A stretch of 5,315 nucleotides of DNA from Lentisphaeria bacterium (lineage in GTDB: Bacteria > Verrucomicrobiota > Lentisphaeria > Oligosphaerales > Oligosphaeraceae): NCBI GenBank assembly GCA_016302725.1, contig JAEDNB010000148.1, positions 1 to 5,315 of the forward strand, written 5' to 3'. Shown piece by piece: positions 1-5,315 of this stretch. Numbering within the stretch: position 1 is the first letter of the stretch; every line of letters begins with the position of its first letter. Position numbers and translations under genes: made by a program. The notes beneath the pieces were generated by a model. It worked only from the letters and a program-made list of their open reading frames with translations, had not been told where the DNA came from and searched no databases.

Positions 1-177
1 TGCCCTCCGTGTCTAAGCGGCAGCGCCCCTCCGTGGTCTCCGCGTGCGCCGCAGGGGATTATGTTACCACGTTTTCCATTCCTCCCCGTTTTCTCCCCCA
101 TGGGGGCCTTTCCAGCGATGGCCCACACGGCCATTCGGCGTTCATCCACTTTTTGTATTCCGGGCAAGACACGAACC
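1..177. other. Upstream region of trkA, no supported gene
   Basis: No credible gene lies here. The trkA frame stays open upstream to position 1, but the peptide it would add resembles nothing I know in TrkA. One frame has a TAA at 14-16, which could be the last codons of a gene lying to the left; four codons are too few to judge. The region holds a direct repeat of CCCTCCGTG (3-11 and 27-35), short inverted pairs GCGGC/GCCGC (17-21 with 48-52) and CCCCT/AGGGG (26-30 with 53-57), and a 12-bp palindrome at 95-106. The most -10-like hexamer close to the gene is TGTATT at 154-159 (4 of 6 matches to TATAAT), without a convincing -35. If used, it would give a leader of only about 10-15 nt. A promoter for the trk operon is expected here but cannot be pinned down. 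Confidence 0.5.
95..106. repeat. Perfect 12-bp palindrome CCCCCATGGGGG
   Basis: The twelve bases read the same on both strands, with the centre between 100 and 101, about 72 bp upstream of the chosen trkA start. With no loop and no following T-run it is not an intrinsic terminator. It could be a dimer-binding operator or chance in G/C-rich DNA. A related 10-bp core, CCCCATGGGG, also occurs inside trkA coding sequence around 762-771, which weakens the operator reading. Confidence 0.35.
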
Positions 178-1530
178 ATGAAAATCATCATTATCGGCGC
201 TGGAGAACTAGGCCAATTGGTTGCCGCCAAGCTTTGTTCCCTGAACCATGACGTAGTGGTAGTGGACACCAAGCAGAAGAACCTGGAGACTGCGGGGGAG
301 AACCTGGACACCAGCCTGGTAGTGGGGGCGGCCACGGATGTGGAGATCTTGAAGAAGGCGGGGGCCAAGGATGCGGACCTGCTTTTGGCCCTGTCCGGGG
401 ACGAGCCTTCCAACGTGCTGGCCTGTTCCATTGCCAAGCGCCTAGGGACGAAGAAGACCATCTGCCGAGTCTTTTCCCAGCACATCTTTTCCGAGGCGGA
501 CGGTGTCACCCCGGGTTCCTTCCACATTGACCACGCCTTTTCCTCCATTGAGGAGAGCGTGGGTTTGATTTACGGCATCCTGCAGAACCGGATTCTCCAG
601 CAGCGGATCACCTTCCAGAATCCCGACGCCCTGGTGGACGTAGTGAACATTCCCCTGAACTGCGCCCTTCTGGGGATGCCCTTGCGGAGCCTGGCCGAGG
701 AAGAGACCCTGAAGAACGTGCGTCTGGCGGCCATCATCCGCAAGCGGGAACTCATCGTGCCCCATGGGGACACCGTGTTGATGCCGGGGGACAAGTTGTA
801 TGTGGCGGGGCGTTGCGAGAATGTCACCGCCTTTGTGGACTGGCTTTCCCACGACGGGAGTGTACCGTTGCGTCGGATTGTGGTGGCGGGTCTCAGCCCC
901 ATTGCCCAGCGTCTGCTCCTGCGCCTTCAGAACCAGGGCCTGGAGTTGCGGATCATCGAGCAAGACGAGGAGAAGGCGGCCGCCACGCTGGAGCAGCTCA
1001 CCCAGAAGGACCCCCTGGTCTTCCAGGGGGAAATCACCAATCCCGACATCCTCTCCGAGGCGGACGTGGATGGTTGCGACGTCTTCGCCGCCCTCTCCTC
1101 CCGGGACGAGAACAACATCCTGGCCTGCCTATTGGCCTCCCGCCTGGGGGCGAAGAAGGTCATAGCCCTCACCAGCACAGCGGAATACATGGACATCCTG
1201 CCCTCCCTGGAACAGGCGGGCTGCTGGTTCAACACCACCCAGATTGCCGCCAACAGCGCCTTCCGCCTCATGTCCAGCGGCACCATCCGGGTGGATCCGG
1301 AACTGCGTGCCTTGAACGCCCGCATGGTGGAATTGGTGCTCACCCCGAAATCCCGCTATGCGGGGAGGAAAATCATGGAGTGTGACCTGCCCAGGAGTTT
1401 TCTCATTGCCCTGCTGCTGCGGGGGGAGGAAGTCATCGCCCCCACGGGCCAGACGGTGAGCCAGCCGGGGGACCAGTGGATTGCCATCGCCAGCCCCGAG
1501 GACATCCGGAAGATCCGCAGCAACCTTTAA
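178..1530 (+). CDS. trkA: Trk system potassium uptake protein TrkA
   Basis: Cytoplasmic peripheral subunit of the Trk K+ uptake system. It binds NAD(H)/nucleotides and gates the TrkH channel from the inner face of the membrane. The 450-residue product matches the usual TrkA length of about 450-460. Two tandem Rossmann plus RCK-C halves are visible. The first opens MKIIIIGAGELG, with the GxGxxG loop at residues 7-12 and the acidic ribose-binding D30 at the end of VVVVD, followed by a TrkA_C domain at roughly 140-225. The second Rossmann starts near 232 and the second TrkA_C near 370-448. In the second half the loop reads GLSPIA (238-243), not GxGxxG, so nucleotide binding there may be weakened. 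The frame is open upstream to an ATG at 61, but the 39 extra residues are not TrkA-like, while the ATG at 178 places the first beta strand exactly at the N-terminus. There is no Shine-Dalgarno at 178 (leader ACACGAACC). trkH follows after 15 bp. The family call is very secure; the start is fairly secure. Confidence 0.95.
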   Translation: MKIIIIGAGELGQLVAAKLCSLNHDVVVVDTKQKNLETAGENLDTSLVVGAATDVEILKKAGAKDADLLLALSGDEPSNVLACSIAKRLGTKKTICRVFSQHIFSEADGVTPGSFHIDHAFSSIEESVGLIYGILQNRILQQRITFQNPDALVDVVNIPLNCALLGMPLRSLAEEETLKNVRLAAIIRKRELIVPHGDTVLMPGDKLYVAGRCENVTAFVDWLSHDGSVPLRRIVVAGLSPIAQRLLLRLQNQGLELRIIEQDEEKAAATLEQLTQKDPLVFQGEITNPDILSEADVDGCDVFAALSSRDENNILACLLASRLGAKKVIALTSTAEYMDILPSLEQAGCWFNTTQIAANSAFRLMSSGTIRVDPELRALNARMVELVLTPKSRYAGRKIMECDLPRSFLIALLLRGEEVIAPTGQTVSQPGDQWIAIASPEDIRKIRSNL

Positions 1531-1545
1531 TCCCCCTTCCCCGCC

Positions 1546-3201
1546 ATGAACTCCCGCAGCGTTCTTTTCACCACCTCGGTCCTGACGTTCATCCTGGGCA
1601 TGGGCATGTTCGCCGCCATCCTCGTGGGCCTCTCCCGGGGCGACACGGCGAACGCCCTCAAGGGCTTCCTGGGAAGCGGCGTCATCTGCCTCTCCGCCAG
1701 CCTCCTGGCCGCCCACCTCTCCCGTCGTCCCTGGAACATCAACCAAATCCGGAACTCCCTGCGCTACGGGTTCCTCACCATCTCCCTGGCCTGGTTCTCC
1801 TCCATCCTCCTGGGGGCCCTCCCCTTCATCCTCTGCTGCCGGATCCACTTCTCCGACGCCATCTTCGAGGCCGCCTCCGGCTTGAGCACCACCGGCGCCT
1901 CCATCCTGGACAGCACCACACGCCTCCTGGGCGGCAGGACGCTGGAGGGCGGTTTGGAATCCCTCCCCCAGGCCATCCTCTTCTGGAGACAACTCCTCAA
2001 CTGGTTCGGCGGCATCGGGTTCGTCATGTTCGCCCTCCTGCTTCTCCCCGCCCTGGGAGGCGGCAGGCAGCTCTACAACGCCGAGGTGCCTGGGCTGAAG
2101 AACGCCTTCGACCAACTCTCCCCCCGCATCGCCACCACCGCGCGAATCATGCTGGGATGCTACGTCCTGTGGACCGCCATCGTCGCCCTCGCCTACCGCC
2201 TTGGGGGGATGGACTCCCTCTACGACGCCGTCTGCCACGCCTTCGCCACCGTGGCCACTGGCGGCTTCTCCCCCTATGCCGACAACTTCGCCCACTTCCC
2301 CAAGCCCTTGACACAGTGGATCTGCACGGCCGCCATGCTCATCAGCTCCCTGCACCAGGTGCTTCTGGTAAAGCTCGTCTTCCACGGGCGCTTCACCTAC
2401 CACAGGGACGAGGAGACCCGGGTCTTCTTCTGCCTCTTCCTGGCGGCCACCGCCCTGCTGACCTGGCGCTTCTGCGCCGTCTCCCCCTCTGGCCTCACCT
2501 ATGTGAACGGCGCCCCCTTCCCCGGGGAATTTGAACCCAGGCTGCGGGCCGTGGCCTTCCATCTTGCCAGCCTCATCAGCACAACGGGCTTCACCACCGC
2601 CGACTATACCCAGTGGCGCATTCCGGGGCTTTCCATGGTGGTCCTCTTCTTCCTGGTCACGGGGGGGTGCGGCGGCTCCACGGCCGGCGGCATGAAACTC
2701 ACCCGTGTGATTGTCGCCTTCAAGCAGAGCCTGGGGGAAATCCGGAGGAAAATCTTCCCCCATCTCATGCCCAATGTCACCCTGAACGGGCAGCGGCTGG
2801 ACATGACCAGCGTCCACCAGTGCATGGCCTTCTTCTTCCTCTACCTCGCCTCCCTCTTCCTCTGCGCCTTCCTGCTCCCCTTCCTCTCCCCCCTGGCTCC
2901 CAACGGCGCCCCCCTGGACCTGGAGACCTCCCTCTCCGCCGCCCTTTCCTCCTTGAGCAACGTGGGCCCCGGCCTGGGCGCCGTGGGCCCCTCCTACACC
3001 TTCTCCTGGTTCTCCGCCCCCGCCAAACTCCTCCTGGCCTTCACCATGATTGCCGGACGCCTGGAACTATACGCCTTCTTCGTCCTCCTCCTGCCCAGCT
3101 TCTGGAGCCGGCAGAACCGCGCCCCGGGCATGGGGCTGCGCCCCCTGGCAACCCTGGATGGGAGGCGCTCCTTCCGGCGCGGCAAGGCGCAGTCCCGTTA
3201 G
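1546..3201 (+). CDS. trkH: Trk system potassium uptake protein TrkH
   Basis: Integral inner-membrane K+-translocating subunit that works with TrkA. The 551-residue protein shows the SKT-superfamily layout of four membrane-loop-membrane repeats, each with a filter glycine: G117 in GLSTTGAS, G239 in VATGGFS, G348 in ISTTGFTT and G474 in NVGPG. Other TrkH hallmarks are LLNWFGGIG followed by QLYNAEVPG, the glycine-rich GGCGGSTAGGMK of the intramembrane gating region, and conserved Arg505 in the last helix (AGRLELYAFFVLLLPSFW). The closing LPSFW is close to where E. coli TrkH (about 483 residues) ends. Here a further 31 residues (521-551) follow with eight Arg and one Lys, making this a long family member. 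The ATG at 1546 is chosen because the first hydrophobic helix starts within a few residues of it. No Shine-Dalgarno precedes it; the leader is TTCCCCGCC. TrkG or the KtrB branch are alternatives, but the adjacent two-domain TrkA and the motifs favour TrkH. Confidence 0.95.
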   Translation: MNSRSVLFTTSVLTFILGMGMFAAILVGLSRGDTANALKGFLGSGVICLSASLLAAHLSRRPWNINQIRNSLRYGFLTISLAWFSSILLGALPFILCCRIHFSDAIFEAASGLSTTGASILDSTTRLLGGRTLEGGLESLPQAILFWRQLLNWFGGIGFVMFALLLLPALGGGRQLYNAEVPGLKNAFDQLSPRIATTARIMLGCYVLWTAIVALAYRLGGMDSLYDAVCHAFATVATGGFSPYADNFAHFPKPLTQWICTAAMLISSLHQVLLVKLVFHGRFTYHRDEETRVFFCLFLAATALLTWRFCAVSPSGLTYVNGAPFPGEFEPRLRAVAFHLASLISTTGFTTADYTQWRIPGLSMVVLFFLVTGGCGGSTAGGMKLTRVIVAFKQSLGEIRRKIFPHLMPNVTLNGQRLDMTSVHQCMAFFFLYLASLFLCAFLLPFLSPLAPNGAPLDLETSLSAALSSLSNVGPGLGAVGPSYTFSWFSAPAKLLLAFTMIAGRLELYAFFVLLLPSFWSRQNRAPGMGLRPLATLDGRRSFRRGKAQSR

Positions 3202-3232
3202 GCCCCTTTTCTCTTTGCCTGTCCTTCCCGCC

Positions 3233-3850
3233 ATGTTCCCCCTCGCCCGCTTCCTGGCCCTCTACCTCAAATTCTTCTTTCTCCTCACCCCCTTCTTCGT
3301 GCTGGGCGTCTTCCTCTCCCTGACGGAGGAGGCCGAGGATGCCCTGCGCAACAAACTGGCCGTGAAAATCTCCCTGGGGGCCGCCGTGACCACCCTCCTG
3401 ATTTTCCTGCTGGGGGCGCAGTTGATGCTCCTTTTCGACATCACGGTGGACGCCTTCCGCGCGGGTTCGGGCGTCCTCCTGCTTCTCACCGCCGTCAGCC
3501 TCGTCCTGGAAAAGAAGAAGCCCGCCCGCCACCATCCCGACCCCGCCCGGCTCATGGACTTGGCGGTGGTCCCCATGGCCACCCCAATCACCGCCGGCCC
3601 GGCCACCCTGGGCGCCCTGATGGTCATGGGCACCTCCACCCCCTCCCTGGCCGAAAAGGCCTTCACCTCCCTGGCCATCCTCCTGGCCTGCCTCTCCATC
3701 GGCGCCATGCTCATGGCCTCCCGGAAAATCCAGCGGCTGCTGGGAGGGGACAACATCGCCATCTTGAGCAAGGTCACGGGCCTGGTCCTCAGCGCCATGG
3801 CCGCCCAGATGATTGTCACAGGCGTGAAAAACCTCTGGTTCGCCCCCTGA
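3233..3850 (+). CDS. MarC-family (UPF0056) integral membrane protein
   Basis: Predicted inner-membrane protein of 205 residues, the usual MarC-family size, with about six hydrophobic segments (near 5-30, 44-68, 75-93, 109-133, 143-161, 179-201). The strongest family signature is VPMATPITAGPATLGALMVMG starting at V113, matching the repeat-2 motif VPLATPxxAGPG. The segment AFRAGSGVLLLLTA near 74-87 and the ending MIVTGVKNLWF are also typical. The first-repeat signature, normally like NPxGxxPxFLxLT, instead reads TPFFVLGVFLSLT (19-31). Despite its name the family is not established as antibiotic-resistance determinants. The archaeal member SnatA moves small neutral amino acids, and most members have no known substrate, so no gene symbol is given. 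It sits 31 bp after trkH and is probably co-transcribed. The start at 3233 is preferred because upstream in-frame ATGs lie inside trkH and would add non-hydrophobic, non-family sequence. No Shine-Dalgarno is visible. Confidence 0.88.
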   Translation: MFPLARFLALYLKFFFLLTPFFVLGVFLSLTEEAEDALRNKLAVKISLGAAVTTLLIFLLGAQLMLLFDITVDAFRAGSGVLLLLTAVSLVLEKKKPARHHPDPARLMDLAVVPMATPITAGPATLGALMVMGTSTPSLAEKAFTSLAILLACLSIGAMLMASRKIQRLLGGDNIAILSKVTGLVLSAMAAQMIVTGVKNLWFAP

Positions 3851-4017
3851 ACACGCCCCCTCCCCTGCCAGCCAGCGAAAGATTATAGTAAGCCGTTTGC
3901 TCCCCCCTCCCCCGTCTCCCCTGCCTTCCGGCCATCTCGTGGACCCCGGGACGAAAGACCGCCTCCGACGGACCGTCCCCCAACGCCTCCACCCCAACTC
4001 CCAGAAGACCCAGAACC
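3851..4017. other. Intergenic gap between marC-like gene and paaK
   Basis: This 167-bp gap contains no credible gene. It is mostly C-rich, with one AT-rich island (GATTATAGTAAG, about 3881-3892). An inverted repeat GGCGTG/CACGCC (3821-3826 with 3852-3857) spans the end of the marC-like gene and encloses a small AACC-TCT-GGTT stem (3830-3840). It is not followed by a T-run, so it is not a standard intrinsic terminator. A second pair, GGGACG/CGTCCC (3948-3953 with 3974-3979), could fold in the paaK leader about 40 nt before the start. Neither stem is strong enough to call as a regulatory RNA. Confidence 0.5.
3884..3889 (+). promoter_or_regulatory. Possible -10 element for paaK (weak)
   Basis: TATAGT matches five of six bases of the sigma-70 -10 consensus and lies in the only AT-rich patch of the gap, 128 bp before the paaK start. 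No TTGACA-like -35 sits 16-18 bp upstream, where the sequence is C-rich. The same patch gives a perfect TATAAT on the minus strand (3887 down to 3882), also without a -35, and no minus-strand gene follows it. The gap length supports a separate paaK promoter, but this assignment is tentative. Confidence 0.22.
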
Positions 4018-5315
4018 ATGAACCCCGAGCAGCTCTCCCAGAAGGATTTCCTTGACCGGGCGCAACTGGAGGCCATCCAGTTGGAGCGCCTCCAGACCAT
4101 CGTCGCCCATGCCTATGACCACAGCCCCTTCTACACCAAGGCCATGGACGCGATTGGCGTCAAGCCCAGGGACATCCGGAGCCTGGCGGACATCGTGCGC
4201 CTTCCCTTCACCCAGAAGACCGATTTGCGGGACCACTATCCCTACGGCTTGAACGCGGTCCCCCCGGAGGAGGTCGTCCGCCTCCACGCCTCCAGCGGCA
4301 CCACGGGAAAGCCCATCGTGGTCTCCTACACCCGGGGCGACCTGGACATCTGGACGGAGACCACCGCCCGCTGCTTCCTCATGGGGGGCGTCACCAACCG
4401 GGACGTGGCGGTGATTGGCTATGGCTATAGCCTCTTCACCGGCGGCATGGGGGCGCACCAGGGCATGGAGCGCATCGGCGCCACGGTGGTCCCCATGGGC
4501 GGCGGCAACACGGAAAAGCTCTGCATGCTCATCCAGGACCTGGGCGTCTCCGTCCTTTGCTGCACCCCCTCCTATTTCATCCACCTGATGGAAGTCGCCC
4601 AGCGCCTGGGGCTGGATTTGCGGAAGACCACCCTGCGCCATGGCTTCTTCGGCGCCGAGCCCTGGACCGACGAGATGCGCCGCCACATCGAGGAGGGCTC
4701 CGGCATCCAGGCCCACGACATCTTCGGACTCTCTGAAATCATGGGGCCTGGCGTGGCCGGAAGCTGCGACGCCCACAATGGACTGCACATCTTCGAGGAC
4801 CACTACTTCCCGGAAATCGTGGACCCCGCCACAGGAGTGGCCCTGCCCCCCGGCGAAGAGGGGGAACTGGTGCTCACCACCCTGGACAAGTGGGCCCAGC
4901 CCCTCCTGCGCTACCGCACCCATGACATCACCCGCCTCCACTACGAAAAGTGCGCCTGCGGCAGGACGCTGGTCCACATGGACCCCATCCGCAGGCGAAG
5001 CGACGACATGCTCATCATCCGCGGCGTGAACCTCTTCCCCTCCCAGGTGGAGGCCCTCCTCCTCCCCATCCACGGCGTGGTGCCCCACTACGAACTGGTA
5101 GTCACCCGGGAAGGCGCCATGGACGAACTGGAGGTCCGGGTGGAAATCACCCCCGACATGTTCGGCGACAAGGTCTCCGTCCTGGAGGGGCTCCGCAAGC
5201 TCATCTCCGAGAAAATCAAGGGGATGATTGGCATCAGCGCCAAGGTCACCCTGGTGGAGCCCGGCGCCATCGCCCGCTGCGACGGCAAGACCCGCCACGT
5301 GGTGGACAAGCGGAA
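4018..5315 (+). CDS. paaK: Phenylacetate-CoA ligase PaaK, 3' end cut by window
   Basis: Cytoplasmic adenylate-forming enzyme making phenylacetyl-CoA from phenylacetate, ATP and CoA, releasing AMP and PPi. In order the protein shows the ATP-binding loop SSGTTGKP (92-99), FGAEPW (211-216), DIFGLSEIMGPGVA (234-247), RYRTHD (298-303), the hinge region RRSDDMLIIRGVNLFPSQ (326-343) and a C-terminal GK (423-424) whose Lys aligns with the conserved catalytic lysine of the superfamily. A CACG element at 312-315, as in many Cys-containing PaaK relatives, precedes the hinge. The frame is still open at the window edge after 432 codons plus two bases. E. coli PaaK continues only about six residues beyond the matching VxDxR, so the gene is almost complete. 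The ATG at 4018 gives the expected N-terminal length; its leader CAGAACC lacks a Shine-Dalgarno. It lies 167 bp after the marC-like gene, so probably separate. In anaerobes PaaK often serves aryl-acid metabolism beside indolepyruvate:ferredoxin oxidoreductase, which cannot be checked here. Other arylacetate-CoA ligases remain possible substrate variants. Confidence 0.94.
   Translation, partial: MNPEQLSQKDFLDRAQLEAIQLERLQTIVAHAYDHSPFYTKAMDAIGVKPRDIRSLADIVRLPFTQKTDLRDHYPYGLNAVPPEEVVRLHASSGTTGKPIVVSYTRGDLDIWTETTARCFLMGGVTNRDVAVIGYGYSLFTGGMGAHQGMERIGATVVPMGGGNTEKLCMLIQDLGVSVLCCTPSYFIHLMEVAQRLGLDLRKTTLRHGFFGAEPWTDEMRRHIEEGSGIQAHDIFGLSEIMGPGVAGSCDAHNGLHIFEDHYFPEIVDPATGVALPPGEEGELVLTTLDKWAQPLLRYRTHDITRLHYEKCACGRTLVHMDPIRRRSDDMLIIRGVNLFPSQVEALLLPIHGVVPHYELVVTREGAMDELEVRVEITPDMFGDKVSVLEGLRKLISEKIKGMIGISAKVTLVEPGAIARCDGKTRHVVDKR

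Larger units (their letters stand above)
178..3850 (+). other. Probable trkA-trkH-marC-like operon
   Basis: Three same-strand genes follow each other with gaps of 15 bp (1531-1545) and 31 bp (3202-3232). I see no terminator or promoter-like sequence in either gap. The two internal starts share the same pyrimidine-rich leader ending CCTTCCC(C)GCCATG. A single transcript is the simplest reading. trkA next to trkH is a well-known arrangement; the third member is less expected. The unit is inferred from spacing only. Confidence 0.7.

Noticed and set aside
61..177. N-terminal extension of trkA from the ATG at 61, preceded by AGGGG at 53-57
   Set aside because: The 39 residues are Pro/Phe-rich and unlike TrkA, the AGGGG spacing of 3 nt is short, and the ATG at 178 fits the family N-terminus exactly. 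It could be an annotation-pipeline choice but is unlikely as the true start.
9..251. 80-codon frame overlapping the trkA start, as a possible leader peptide
   Set aside because: It runs about 74 bases into trkA in another frame, begins with GTG without a ribosome site, and shows no leader-like feature.
1129..2817. 562-codon open frame on the minus strand opposite trkA/trkH
   Set aside because: Its translation is a Gly/Glu/Asp-rich low-complexity sequence, the typical mirror of C-ending codons in a GC-rich gene. It overlaps two strongly recognised genes and has no family resemblance.
3821..3857. Inverted repeat at the end of the marC-like gene as an intrinsic terminator
   Set aside because: The outer stem is six pairs with a 25-nt enclosed segment, and no T-run follows (the next bases are C-rich), so it does not meet the usual form.
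1931..4972. 15-bp exact repeat GCGGCAGGACGCTGG at 1931-1945 and 4958-4972
   Set aside because: Both copies encode Gly-Arg-Thr-Leu in the same frame in unrelated genes. Shared codon preference explains it; there is no flanking similarity or other copy to suggest a dispersed element.
3883..5298. 471-codon open frame on the minus strand opposite paaK
   Set aside because: It lies antisense to a clear PaaK with all catalytic motifs. The translated sequence has no recognisable domain and the biased composition of an antisense shadow.
1..5315. Mobile element, CRISPR, tRNA/rRNA, toxin-antitoxin or defence system
   Set aside because: I found no transposase or integrase motifs, regular spacer-repeat pattern, tRNA-like fold or nuclease/ATPase genes. 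Every sizeable open stretch is explained by the four housekeeping-type genes.

Overview
The window is GC-rich bacterial chromosome-type DNA with every supported gene on the + strand. It holds three tightly packed genes and then a fourth that runs off the right edge: trkA (cytoplasmic NAD(H)-binding regulator of K+ uptake), trkH (K+-translocating membrane subunit), a MarC-family membrane protein, and a phenylacetate-CoA ligase (paaK). None of the four starts is preceded by a recognisable Shine-Dalgarno sequence. Together with the high GC content this is compatible with a PVC-type bacterium (Verrucomicrobiota/Lentisphaerota-like), but that is a low-confidence inference: no 16S rRNA or other taxonomic marker is present.

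Layout. Positions 1-177 are the upstream region of trkA, with short repeats, a perfect 12-bp palindrome and no supported gene. trkA (178-1530), trkH (1546-3201) and the marC-like gene (3233-3850) are separated by only 15 and 31 bp and probably form one transcription unit. A 167-bp gap (3851-4017) holds the only clearly AT-rich island between genes, a weak promoter candidate. paaK starts at 4018 and is still open at 5315, with 432 codons visible. Comparison with the family says it is nearly complete.

How the genes work together. TrkH carries four K+-filter loops and TrkA carries the paired Rossmann/RCK architecture, so the first two genes should make a complete Trk uptake system for K+ homeostasis and osmotic adaptation. 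The MarC-like protein is an integral membrane protein of a family in which a few members transport small neutral amino acids; its placement suggests co-expression with Trk, not a proven functional link. PaaK activates phenylacetate with ATP and CoA and is probably a separate unit.

I see no evidence for an undescribed system, mobile element, CRISPR array, RNA gene or defence locus. The best second-look items are the paired SD-less start contexts, the altered N-terminal signature of the MarC protein, the degenerate second nucleotide-binding loop of TrkA and the basic C-terminal tail of TrkH.
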